From the NCBI GenBank assembly GCA_039602395.1, contig JBCNJP010000007.1, forward strand, positions 98,782,772-98,846,771: a stretch of 64,000 nt of DNA, given 5' to 3'. A model generated the notes under the pieces. The model had not been told where the DNA came from. It searched no databases and saw only the letters and a list, made by a program, of their open reading frames with translations. Shown here one piece after another: positions 53,445 through 64,000 of this stretch. Origin of the DNA: Deinandra increscens subsp. villosa. Lineage: Eukaryota; Streptophyta; Magnoliopsida; Asterales; Asteraceae. Positions within the stretch are counted from its first letter, which is position 1, and each line of letters starts with the position of its first letter. Made by a program: the position numbers and the translations under genes.

Positions 53445-55235
53445 ACTCCTTCATGAGATAGATTGATTGAGTAATGGAATACCCTTTCATTATAATATTA
53501 CAATCTATATATAATACATACAGGGAAAAGGAAACCTAAATTAGGGTAATTACAAAAGATATTTGTATACTAATTATAAAATACATTCCAATAATAATAT
53601 TGGTTAACAGTCCTCCGCAGTTTGAGCCGGAGCCTGACGAAGGCATAAACTGGATCTGAAACGGACGAACAAATGCTTCGGCGGGCCTTTAGTGAAGATA
53701 TCCGCGTACTGATAGTCGACAGGGACGTGGAGAACTTTAACTTCGCCGATGCGAACCTTTTCTCGGACAAAGTGGATATCGAGCTCAACATGTTTCGTTC
53801 GTTGATGCTGGACCGGATTCTCGGGAAGATAAACTGCGCTAACATTGTCACAATACACGAGAGTCGCGCGCCGAACAGGAACATGTAGCAACAAATTCCG
53901 AATCCAAGAAGTTTCGGCAACCGCATTAGCCACACCGCGATACTCCGCCTCGGCACTAGAGCGGGAAATAGTAGGTTGCCTTTTTGAGGACCAGGAAATA
54001 AGATTGTTGCCCAAATAAACACAGTACCCGGATGTCGATCTTCTAGAATCCGGAAAACCGCCCCAATCCGCATCTGAATAAGCAGTTTAGGTTGTGGATT
54101 TCGAAGGAGCGATGTGGAGACCGTAGTGAGTCGTCCCTTTTATATATCTCAAAGTTCGTTTAAGGAACTGATAGTGTGGGTCCCGAGGTGCATGCATAAA
54201 GAGACACACTTGTTGCACAACATAGGAGAGATCGAGTCTTGTAATCGTTAGATATTGTAAGGCACCGACAAGACTCCAAATATAAGGGACCATCTTCAAA
54301 AAGGGCGCCATCGGTGGCACTAAGTTTAGTGTCGATTTCCACCGGGGTTCAACAAGGCTTGCAATTCAACATATTTGCACGAGAGAGGATGTCGGTAGCA
54401 TAAGAAGCCTGCGAGAGAAAGAGACCATCCGTCTTCTTTTCAACATTAATACCCAGAAAATGGTGGAGGTTCCCGAGGTCCGTCATTTTAAACTCCCCAG
54501 AGAGGAGTGCAAAATTTCATTCAAGAGTCCGTCTGAGGAAGCGGTGAGGATTATATCGTCAACATATAGTAGAAGGTATGCCATATGTTGTCCTTGTTTA
54601 AGAACAAAGAGAGATGTATCGCTAACACTGCTCTTGAATCCGCACTGTGTGATGTAACCTGCAAAACGATGATACCAAGCTCGAGGAGCTTGTTTTAGCC
54701 TATAAAGAGATTTATGCAACTTACAGACATGTTTGGGATGTGAGGCACTAGAGAAACCGGGTGGTTGAAACATGTAGACAGACTCGTTAAGATTACCGTG
54801 GAGGAATGCGTTTTTGACGTCTAATTGATGAATAGGCCACGATCTAGAGACGACAAGACTAAGGACTGTACGTATGGTGGTGGGTTTCACCACCGGGCTA
54901 AATGTATCATCACAATCAATGGCGACCGTTTGACTTTTACCATTTACCACCAAACGGGCCTTATACCTTTCTAATGAGTCATCCGATCGAAACTTATGTT
55001 TAAACAGCCACATGCAGCGAATGACAGGAACGTCTGCAGGTCTAGGCACAAGTTCCCACATATTATTTTCCAATAGAGCTTCATATTCGCTAGCCATGAC
55101 ACGCTTCCAATTGGGATCCTCAAGGGCGGCTATGTGCGATTTAGGAAGTGGGGAAATAGGGGGTGCGGAGTTGAGGTGAAGGTTTATAGGAACCCGGGGT
55201 TTGGAGATGCCATCTTTGGAGCGGGTACGCATCTG
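53445..55235 (-). pseudogene. Ty1/copia relic (Ale/Retrofit-like): reverse transcriptase and RNase H
   Basis: Minus-strand pieces in order: 55232-54483 is reverse transcriptase (ALEDPNWKRVMASEYEALL, LDVKNAFLHGNLNESVYM, YLLLYVDDIILTASS); 54320-54087 continues it in another frame (GALQYLTITRLDLSYVV, RTLRYIKGTTHYGLHI); 54014-53604 is RNase H (QPTISRSSAEAEYRGVANA, HVELDIHFVREKV, ADIFTKGPP). Stops and frameshifts lie between them. The short 3' LTR probably spans 53609 to about 53445 (minus-strand start TGTTAACCAATATT), suiting a short-LTR lineage. Gag, protease, integrase and the 5' LTR are missing. Confidence 0.82.
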
Positions 55236-55641
55236 GTGGGTAGATTGGGCAGCATGGGTGGTAGTTTGTGGTGGTGGGAAGGATGGCGGATGGGTGGGGT
55301 GGTTATCGGCAGGCGTGGGGGAGGTAGGGTGGGATTGGGCCGCGGGTGAAGTCAGGTTAGGAGCTGGGCCGGAGGTAGGGTGGGATTCAGATGCACGGAG
55401 GATACGGACGGCGGAGCCGAATCGCCAGGGAGAGATCGATCTTTAATGAATGGAATGAGCACCGAATTAGGTTTTTTTTGTTATATGCGTTTGATATTGT
55501 GGGTAAGGTCTAAAAAAAAGATCCGCGTGTGCTTTTTATGAGATCAGCGAATTATTAAGTGGAGGTCATTTAGGCGGGAAATGATGCTGAGGAGGGCTCT
55601 GGTGATGCCACCTCAGCATCAATCTTTTCTTTTATATAGTA
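55236..55641. other. GC-richer sequence beside the copia relic
   Basis: The GGGTGGG-rich part 55236-55400 is probably the low-complexity linker upstream of the reverse transcriptase in the copia polyprotein. Nothing else is recognisable before the Helitron terminus. Confidence 0.35.
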
Positions 55642-57735
55642 CTAGTTTAGAACCCGTGTATTACACGGGTTTAATAGTAGCAAATACAATTCGAGATTCA
55701 ATTTTATATCCTTATTAGTGAAATTATCCATAATAATTCATAGAATAAAACTTAAAGAGTAACAGATTGTGTCAAGTTTTCAACAACATAATAGATTGTG
55801 AATATGTGATGCAACCTGGCCAAGATTGAGCTTCTGCTATTATGATGACTCACTTGTGTTTAATAGTCGGTTTGTTATTGTACATCTTTATCATAACTTT
55901 AATTAATACAAAACATCAATGATTCATACCTGTTATTTTTTTCACAAACAAATAATAAGTATTGATTGTGTTTTGATTAACTAATATTTGCTATAACACT
56001 CTCCCTTAATGACTAAACAGTTCTCATTCCATTAGCATCCAAATTATTACCGGGCTTAACTAACACCTTAACCACCGGTATGAGACATTGGGTACCACTC
56101 CAAACATTTAAGTATTCTGAAGTTATCAAGCTCACAACATTTTACTTTTTAAAAGCTTTGAAGAGCCTCATATTTAAAAAAAAAATTAATCAAACTCGCT
56201 AAGACCAAATGGTTTTTTTTAATACAAAACCGTGTAAGAAAATCATCATCGGTTGAAAGTTTGAGGTCACCGTTAGTACCACGACTCTCAGCCAACAAAT
56301 CCACCTATACAAACATCAAGCAAGCCATTAGAATATGCACAATCTTATCACAAAGTGAAATAAAACTAAAAACCACATACATATCCATCTTTAGCCAACA
56401 AATTTACCTATACAAAGATCAAGGAAGACATTAGAATATGCACAATCATATCAAACAAAGTGAAATAAAACTAAAAACACATAAAAGTCCATCCTCATAC
56501 ATATCATTGAGGCGGTTTCCAGTAGTGTTAACATGTGGAGCCTGTAATTAGAGATGACATTGTATAACATACATATCAAGTTTTTCTTACAAAATTGACA
56601 CATAAAATACAGTATTAACACCCGTTCATGATAGAAACACAAACCGCAATAACATAATTTGATTTCATCAATGTAATATGTTTGTGTCATTAACATAATC
56701 CATGGCTCCATTAAAAAGCCTAGCAACACTTTCATACGTACCGTGAATGCAAAAAAAACCCAAAAATCATAAGCAACAGGAGGTTTGCTTGATAAAAAGA
56801 CACAACTTGTAATTGTAACTAAAGTTGATTGGGTTGTGTATGAAAATGAAAACTTCTGCAGATTCAACAAAAAAAAACATAAACTGAAATATGAGAACTA
56901 ACCAATTTCTTCTAATGAAACCAATCTGCAGTAGTAGTAACTCATAAGAACATCAAATCCGGTTAAATATTTCATGTTAGGTTGCATCAATGTAAAAGCA
57001 TGCTTCAAGCTAAAAAAATTTGATGTTTCATCAATGATAGTAGTAATTAAACTTATGGGAAATGAGAATGAATCTTGTCTTCATGTTCGTGAAGCATACT
57101 TACAAAAATACACAAATCACATTAAACACATATAGACACGTGAAGTTCTTTCTCTCACAAACATTTGATTCACATGATTTGATGTTCAGTTTGAGTTGAC
57201 TGGATTTGACTTAAAACGTGAAATTGCGAGAATGCATCTATAGTATAAAATTGGTGGAACAAATAAACTTTTATCATTAATTTCCTGCTGAATAGATATA
57301 GATCGCTTCAAACATGAACAAATAGTAACTCATAAGAACATCAAATCGGGTTAAAAAAAAGCATATTAAATAGTTTAGATCTGAAAAATTCAAACGTGAA
57401 GAAAATTCACCCTAAGATGAAGCAATCAAGAAAAATCCAATGTTTCTTGTAGCCGACGATTACCCAACGATGATTAAACCCTGGCAATTTGGTGCCAGAT
57501 ATTGATCCAGAGAAATCGAAAGGATATGAAGGGGAAAACGACTGAAGATTAGGGTTTTTGGAGTAAATAGGCCGGGTAAAAAAATTGTGGGTGAAAGGAT
57601 CCGCGGATAGAATCGACATTTTTTTTTCTTCAGTGTAAAGAGTTTTAGAGGAATGGGCGGGAAAATAATTATGAGAGTGAACCAGGTCATGACACGTGGC
57701 AATAGTTGTAATCTTTTATTAGAAGTAGTAGATAT
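55642..57735 (-). mobile_element. Non-autonomous Helitron, about 2.1 kb
   Basis: On the minus strand the 3' end is a palindromic AACCCGTGTA-A-TACACGGGTT hairpin (plus 55651-55671), then CTAAACTAG and a T, ending at 55642. The 5' end is a TCTATATCTACTACTTCT-like start near 57735, followed inward by AATAAAAGATTACAAC and GCCACGTGTCATG. It merges with a microsatellite, so the exact first base is uncertain. The interior has no recognisable protein domain; small frames at 56451-56870 and 57407-57619 are unassigned. Confidence 0.7.
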
Positions 57736-57834
57736 AGATATAGATATAGATATAGATATAGATATAGATATAGATATAGATATAGATATAGATATAGATA
57801 TAGATATAGATATAGATATAGATATAGATATAGA
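57727..57834. repeat. (GATATA)n microsatellite, about 17 units
   Basis: A hexamer array abuts the Helitron 5' end. It opens long artefactual frames on both strands (IDIDID / SISISI). Confidence 0.95.
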
Positions 57835-57835
57835 G

Positions 57836-57996
57836 AGGATCATTTGAGAACCAATTTGATTTGAGAACTAAAAAGAACTAATTTGAGCCACACGTTTATT
57901 TACATGTATCCCCCTCCCATGAATTGTAGTGGTCCCCCCCCTGAAATTTGTGGTTGAGATTTAGTTCTTAAAATAAAAAGTTCTCATTTGAACCTA

Positions 57997-58060
<64 letters not shown>

Positions 58061-58231
58061 TAGGTTCAAATGAGAACTTTTTGTTTTGAGAACTTTTGAG
58101 AACTAAATCTCAACCACTAATTTCAGGTGGGGACCACTATAATTCATGGGGGGTTTTCCATATATATAAACTAGTGGCTTAAAATGGTTCTTTTTAGTTC
58201 TCAAACCCAGTTGGTTCTCAAATGATCTTCT

Positions 58232-58240
<9 letters not shown>
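57836..58240. mobile_element. Two inverted copies of a (TA)n-flanked MITE (Micron-like)
   Basis: Copy one (57836-58012) and copy two (58054-58240, inverted) share ATCATTTGAGAACCAA, CATGAATTGTAGTGG, GAGATTTAGTTCT and GTTCTCATTTGAACCTAACCCTATA. A (TA)n tract separates them. A third copy lies at 63305-63480. MITEs that sit between TA microsatellites are known in plants (Micron in rice); membership here is by analogy. Confidence 0.75.
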
Positions 58241-58297
<57 letters not shown>

Positions 58298-58299
58298 GA

Positions 58300-58745
58300 A
58301 GGGTAAAATATATATAGAGGAAAGGTAAAATGAAAACTCTCCCGAGTTGAGAAAACTTTGAAAACTCTTCAAAAACGGGGTCAAAAAGTTTTTTTTCCCT
58401 TTAAATTTTTATGGTGATTCTTTACGTTATAGGTTATCCATAGATGGAAAAAAATCAAAAAAACGCCTCGGGGATATTTTAAAAAAAATCTCAAAAAACG
58501 GTCTTGTTACATATGTAACACTCTGTACATATGTTTGTTACATATGTAACAACAAAACTTGTTACATTTTTTAAAAAAAAAAATCCCGAGACGTTTTTTT
58601 GATTTTTTTCCATCTATAGATAGCCTATAACGTAAAGAATCACCATAAAAAATTGAAGGGGAAAAAAAAAACTTTTTAACCCCGTTTTTGAAGAGTTTTC
58701 AAAGTTTTCTCAACTCGGAGTGGTTTTCACCATAACCATCCCCTA
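58300..58745. mobile_element. Palindromic foldback element, ~440 bp
   Basis: Arms of about 150 bases (58327-58480 and 58590-58735) are inverted copies: GTTGAGAAAACTTTGAAAAC, AAAAACGGGGT, GATTCTTTACGTTATAGG and CGCCTCGGG against their complements. The loop holds CATATG-centred GTTACATATGTAAC words. TA tracts bound both sides. Confidence 0.85.
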
Positions 58746-58757
58746 TATATATATATA

Positions 58758-59562
58758 TAGGGTAAGGATCATGTAAAAACCACATCTTTTTGCGAAAACC
58801 TAAAAACTAGTACTAAAACACTTATAACTTTTTCATACGTTCATATTTTAAAAAAAAATTGCACCAAAATCCTTAGAATTATGAGCTCTTTAAATATGGA
58901 TTTTTTTAAAAAAAACTTTAACGTCTTGTCGTTTTTTTTATTAGTGCACATGTGCACTAATAATAAAACTCATACACATAGTATGCGTTATTGTTTTTTT
59001 TTTAGAAAAATCGCATCAAATACGTTATAATGTTGTTAGTTTTTCGTGATTTTTTATTAGTGCACATGTGCACTAATAATAAAGCACTTTATACGTGTCG
59101 TATACATTAATATTTTAAAAGAGAAATTGCACCATAAATCTTATAATTGTGTTATCTTTAACTCTGAAAATATATTAAACGTTTTAAAATTTTTTAAATT
59201 TTATGCTACACATGTGCACTATAACTAATAGTTATAGTGCATATGTAAAATTATCATTAGTTCTATGAATATTTTAGTTTTTTTTTAAATGTCATTAACC
59301 TAAACTATATGTTTTCGCATGACAATTCTCATTTGTGTAGTACTAATGAAAATGGTGCACATGTGCACTAATAATACACATGTGCACTAATTTTTTTTTC
59401 TCGAAATATCAATTTCTTTTCAAGAATCAAAGACAATAGAATTTTAAGATTGTTGGTGCAAGTTTCATAGAAAAATATTAACGTATGTAAAAGTTATGAA
59501 TGTTTTAGTGTTAGTTTTTAGGTTTTCGTAAAAAAAAAAGTTTTCGCAGGATCCTTACCCTA
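58758..59562. mobile_element. TIR-bounded element with TTAGTGCACATGTGCACTAA palindromes
   Basis: Termini TAGGGTAAGGATC and GGATCCTTACCCTA are inverted repeats bordered by (TA)n. A 20-base perfect palindrome TTAGTGCACATGTGCACTAA occurs at 58941-58960 and 59057-59076, with partial copies near 59205, 59355 and 59375. Inner arms (AAAACCTAAAAACTA, AAGTTATGAA) also pair. There is no coding sequence. Confidence 0.8.
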
Positions 59563-60239
59563 TATATATATATATATAGGGGAGGGTTAAAATAGAAACC
59601 ATCTTTAGTGGAGGAAACCATGAAACCCAAATGAAAGGTCCTCATTGTTCCACATCAACCTTTTCTAAGATGGACAAAAGGGCAAAAAAGACTTTTACTC
59701 CTCTCCAAGCATCTCATTCCATCTGACAATCTTTCTCCTCTTACACAATTTCTCTCTCATCTCTTCTCTCTCATCTAGTACTTTCTATTTAATTAATAGT
59801 TTCTCTCACTTACTTTATTAATATTTCAATACATTTGTTTTTTCATTTTTATAGTTCAATTAAAATCTGTAGATATTTGTTATTACTTTTACTTTTTCTC
59901 TACTGTTTTTTAATTTCCTTTTTCGGATTTTTATTATCAGATATGAAATGTTACATACGTAACTTTTCTGGGTCTGGTGTAAACAAGAATTTGACAAAAT
60001 ATATTTCATTGATTTATAAGAAACATTACAATCAACACTAAATGTAACAAAATGTTTCATACGAACTAAAATATTAAAAAATATAACAACCTAATAAAAA
60101 AACATATAAAAGTTATTTACGCTTCTATTCTTGATAATCATTTTCATCTTTGATGCAAAATTCCATTCACCTACGAAGGAAAAGTAAATTTATGAGTTCA
60201 CATATGTAAAATGTTACACATATTATATTGACAAAAATC

Positions 60240-61780
60240 AAGAAACAAATTTATTTAAGCTATTCATGTAACAACTTAACATATGTAACAACTCTTAACA
60301 TATGTAACAACTTTTAACATATGTAACAACTTGTAACATATGTAACAACTTGTAACATATGTAACAACTTGTTTCATATGTAACAACTTGTAACATATGT
60401 AACAACTTGTTTCATATCTAACGTTACACATGTTATATAGAAAAAATCAAGAAGCATGTGTATTTGAGCCTCGAATGTAACAGTGTATAACATATGTAAT
60501 GTTACATGAGTTATATATACAAAAATCAAGAAACAACATATAAGCTACGCATGTAACATCTTGTAACATATGTAACATTATATTTGTTATACACACAAAC
60601 ATCAAGAAATAATATATTTGAGTTACGCATATATCATATTGTACCATATGTAACAACACATGTGTTATATAGATAAAAATCATGAAAGTTTATTTGAGGC
60701 TCGAATGTAACAGTTTGTAACATATGTAACGATAAATGTGTTATATTGACAATAATCAAAAAACAAATATATTTGAGGTACGCATGTAACAACTTGTAAC
60801 ATATGTAACAACTTGTTTCATATGTAAGGTTACACATGTTAGATAGTCAAAATCAGAAAACAAGTTTATTTGAGTTACGCATATAAAAACTTGTAATATA
60901 TGTAACAACTTGTTTCATATCCAACTTTACATATGTTATATAGAAAAAATCAAGAAGCAGGTTTATTTGAGCCTCGAATGTAACAGTGTATAACATATGT
61001 AGTGTTACATGAGTTATATATACAAAAATCAAGAAACAACATTTAAGCTACGCATGTAACATCTTGTAACATATGTAATATTATATTTGTTATACAGACA
61101 AACATCAAGAAATAATATATTTGAGTTATGCATATATCAAATTGTACCATATGTAACAACACTTGTGTTATATAGAAAAAATCAATAAATTAATTTATTT
61201 CAGCTATGTATGTAATATGATTAGAAATTGAGAAGGTCAACAAAATATTTTGTTACTTGATGATAGTTAGATTTTTATTAATCGACTCACAAATTTTTAT
61301 ATAAGTCTAAACTGATATTTGTACATTTAATGCGTCAAACAAGTTACATATGAAACATAAAATTTACATATGTAACATAAAAAATAAAGACTCGTAATGA
61401 CTTAAAAAATATATATAGTTTACACATGTAACATCAAACAAAAGTTACAAACTGTAACAACAAACAAAATTACATATGTAACATAAAAAATAAAGACTCG
61501 TAATGACTTAAAAAAAATATAGTTTACACATGTAACATCAAACAAAAGTTACAAACTGTAACAACAAACAAAATTACATATGTAACGTTACACAAACTTT
61601 AAAAAGTAACGTTACACCAACTTGTAACATACGTAACGTTATACCAACTTTAAAAGCTTGCTATCTATCAGTAAATATTAATTCTTTTCGGATGGATTCG
61701 GGTCGGGTCAGATAATAAAAATATTTCTGCATTGTATACAGCTTGTAACATATGTAACGTTACACATGTTATATAGACAA
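60240..61780. repeat. Array of TAACATATGTAAC palindromes with higher-order repeats
   Basis: Dense 20-24-base units (AACATATGTAACAACTTGT) run 60275-60425. A ~270-base block (60420-60690) recurs at about 60915-61190 with the landmarks ATCAAGAAGCA, GAGCCTCGAATGTAACAGTG and GCATGTAACATCTTG in order. A ~100-base unit is doubled at 61377-61575. Confidence 0.9.
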
Positions 61781-62559
61781 AATCAAGATGCAATTTTATT
61801 TGAGCTGAACATGTATACGACAGTATAGCCTTTTTATATGGTTTAATAAAAAGTTCAAAAATTAAATAAGTTTTGAAGGCTTCACATTAAGTAAAATAAT
61901 AAATAGTACAACGGTACCTTTTAATGAATCTAAACATCAAATAGTTTTCACATTGCACATGTCTACCGATTAAATTTTCTAGGTAATCAAATCAACGTAC
62001 ACCAAGCTTAAGAATGACTATTAATTAGTAAATGAAGTTTTCATATACTAAACACGTTGTAAATTGATTATATTGACAAGTAAATGCTAAAGTAAGACAA
62101 TACCATTTTTATTTTTTTATTTTAACACCGGATAAAATATAAATTATGAGGCAAAAAAATGATAAACTAATGATAAAATGAATCTACGCCATATGACAAA
62201 AAAAAAATAGTTTAGTGTGAGTGTGATTTACTATTCTTGAAAGTACAATTACACTTTTAAACCACTTCTTGAAAAAGTAAATTAAATAATAATAAAATAT
62301 TATATGTCTTTAGAGGTTAAAAAAGAAGCCCAATTTAAATATCATCATCTCTTCACAGTTTCCAATGTTCCTTTCACCCTCTTGCCACTGGTTATTCTCG
62401 CCGGAAAAAAAAAAAACCCAATCATGTATTCAAATAAAGACTAGAAATCTAAAGTTAGATTTAGGCTTATGAAATAGGGGGGTGGGGGCAAAGGTATAAA
62501 ACTAAAAATACCTATACCGAATGAGCTAAAATCAGTATCTCTGAGCAAAAAATCCAGGG

Positions 62560-62940
62560 GCAGCGTGGCCTCCTCTGGCTGCTACAATGCTCCGCCCCTG
62601 GCCATGATGACGGCGACGACGCTGGTGTTGTCCGTTCGGGATGACGACGATGACTCTCCCACAATTGTAGTTCTCCTTCTTCAGCCTTCTAGCGGGGACT
62701 AGAGTTTCGTGGTGTTTTGTGACCACCGTCGTAACTCGGGCGACCACCATAGGTCGCGTTTCCGACGAGTTCAACCCCACTTTGGTGGTGGTTGAGCTTA
62801 TCGACGACGTGGTGGTTGGATTTTTGATGGATGGTGGTGGTGGTGGATTGCGATGGGGGTTGGGGTTGAAGAGAGAGGTCGAGTTTGCCGGAGGATCTTC
62901 GAGGTGCAGGAAGTGGATGGAGGTTTCTTGAATATCTTTG
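62560..62940. other. GC-richer gene-like patch inside the (TA)n-flanked element
   Basis: Coding-like base composition with short frames on both strands (70 and 82 codons) but no recognisable domain. It could be captured host sequence. CAGGGGCAGCGTGG at 62557 and GCTCCGCCCCTGG at 62589 form a tiny inverted pair resembling two hAT ends. Confidence 0.3.
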
Positions 62941-63260
62941 AAAGTTTTATGGTAAGTGAGAAATCTGGATGAATTATTGTGGTATATAGATCTTTAATAT
63001 TTTGAATTGAAATGATGTAAGAGACAGAGTACAGTGATGTGTAAGATGATATAAAAAAGTAGAATTAAGAGATTGATGTGATGAGTAAAAGTAAATAACG
63101 GTGTTCCCATATTACCCTTCTAGCATTTATGAGGAATACTTTAATGTTTAAAATTAATATAAAATAGATGATTAAATATCAACCATCAGATGGTGAAGAT
63201 CAAGGGTCCAAAATGGAGTTCTTTGGTTTCCTTCACTCAAGAAGGTTTCCATTTTACCCT

Positions 63261-63263
<3 letters not shown>

Positions 63264-63303
<40 letters not shown>
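63264..63303. repeat. (TA)n microsatellite
   Basis: A clean TA run joins the large element to the third Micron-like copy. Confidence 0.9.
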
Positions 63304-63304
<1 letters not shown>

Positions 63305-63307
<3 letters not shown>

Positions 63308-63480
63308 GAGATGATTATTTGAGAAATAAAAAAAACTAATTTGGCCACAAGTTTATTTACATGTATCCCCCCTCCCATGAATTGTAGTGGTCTCCCCCCC
63401 CCCCCCCCTGAAATTTATTGTTAAGATTTAGTTTTTAAAAGTTCTCAAAAGAAAAAGTTCTTATTTGAATCTAACCCTAT
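63305..63480. mobile_element. Third copy of the (TA)n-flanked Micron-like MITE
   Basis: It shares TTTATTTACATGTATCCCC, CCATGAATTGTAGTGG, a C run and TTAGTTTTTAAAAGTTCTC with 57836-58012 in the same orientation, ending CTAACCCTATATATA. Confidence 0.8.
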
Positions 63481-63489
63481 ATATATAAA

Positions 63490-64000
63490 GTTGCTAAATA
63501 AACATATGTATAGTGTATTAGTGTTCGTTATGTGTTTCAGGTACGGTATCATGGCTATGTAGTACCTACGTATCATTGCAATAAGAATAATACGACACCC
63601 ACAAATGTATGAGACCTCTCTATTTAACCAAAGTCTATATAAAAATATATATGCCTCGAGACTCGCCCATATGCGGTTCTTGATGACTAGCTTGGAGATA
63701 GTACTCCTACTGTTAGCACCATAACAACTATAATATATAATTTAACATAGACTATACACACTGATAAAACATTTTTAATAGCTCGTAAATAGCCCCCAAA
63801 AATATAAACGAAGAGGAAATAAACTCACCTTACTCTTCTTTGTCAAAAATATAAACGAAAAGGCAACGTAAATTAATTAGAAAATAGAAAATACTACATC
63901 CTTCGATGTGGTTCCGCTTCTTTCGAGGGAAGAGTCACGGTGGCAAAATCCGGCCACTGCGACTATTCATTCATTTGTAAAAGATTTTCTAGAGTGTTCA
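63490..64000. other. AT-rich sequence to the window edge
   Basis: I see no gene or transposon end here. Confidence 0.5.

Larger units (their letters stand above)
59577..63265. mobile_element. Large TIR-bounded, (TA)n-flanked element, ~3.7 kb, non-coding
   Basis: The left end TAGGGGAGGGTTAAAATAG, GAAACC...GGAGGAAACCATGAAAC is matched by the right end in reverse complement (TAGAAAGGGTAAAATGG, GAAACC...GAAGGAAACCA). Inside are an array of TAACATATGTAAC words and a GC-richer, gene-like patch (62560-62940) with no recognised domain. I see no transposase. Confidence 0.6.

Noticed and set aside
57653..57847. IDIDID and SISISI repeat proteins
   Set aside because: Direct translation of the (GATATA)n microsatellite.
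60240..61600. CRISPR-like spaced repeats
   Set aside because: The repeats are short palindromes with irregular spacing inside a eukaryotic TIR element, with no cas genes or conserved long repeat.
62532..62931. Protein genes in the GC-richer patch
   Set aside because: Short frames on both strands with low-complexity sequence and no recognised motif; kept only as a gene-like patch.

Overview
This is repeat-rich nuclear DNA from a flowering plant, most likely a eudicot. The evidence is intron-bearing genes with GT-AG junctions, plant-specific families (ACC synthase, group-A bZIP, RTM2-like small HSP) and plant transposon superfamilies. The Ty1/copia element resembles families I associate with Asteraceae, but that taxon is only an impression. 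There is a 500-base assembly gap at 181-680. No bacterial features, CRISPR arrays or tRNA genes were seen.

Host genes are few. They are a type-III-like ACC synthase (25339-26955, +, 4 exons), a GBF4-like group-A bZIP factor (44693-48440, +, 5 exons) and a membrane-anchored alpha-crystallin-domain protein of RTM2 type (48646-49327, -, 2 exons). A decayed U6 snRNA copy lies at 10305-10393. They show no sign of a shared pathway and look like isolated genes between transposons.

Region by region: (1) About 848-9405 is a Mutator-like element of the kind that carries a Ulp1-like SUMO-protease gene. Its 811-aa transposase reads through intact (-), its DUF1985/Ulp1 gene (+) is decaying, and near-palindromic GTCG-N-CGAC motifs crowd both ends and the introns. 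A 300-bp foldback lies between the two convergent genes. (2) 12286-17847 holds small non-autonomous elements: a TAA-flanked MITE, a Helitron-like piece, a TRIM-like LTR element with apparently identical LTRs, a nested inverted-repeat block, and a 1050-bp MULE with 9-bp TSD carrying three ~120-bp tandem units. (3) 17950-22596 has a LINE fragment and an 8-bp-TSD hAT element interrupted by a long L1-type LINE. (4) 23254-24830 has SINEs and a copia relic ahead of the ACC synthase gene. (5) 28018-44257 is a three-level nest. A hAT transposase relic is split by a Ty3/gypsy (Tat-like) element (28309-43592, TSD TTGAT), whose integrase gene is split by a Ty1/copia element (32907-41162, TSD GATAG). (6) 50440-57834 carries a SINE, a polyadenylated non-LTR fragment, a hAT MITE, three Helitron termini and a copia relic. 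(7) 57836-63485 is a chain of elements joined by (TA)n tracts, several with long inverted arms or arrays of short palindromes.

The most unusual observations are: the copia LTRs carry a CpG-rich, gene-like first exon that would splice in frame onto gag, removing the primer-binding site; the Tat-like element carries an antisense gene with its own TATA box and intron; and three unrelated element types carry arrays of different short palindromes.
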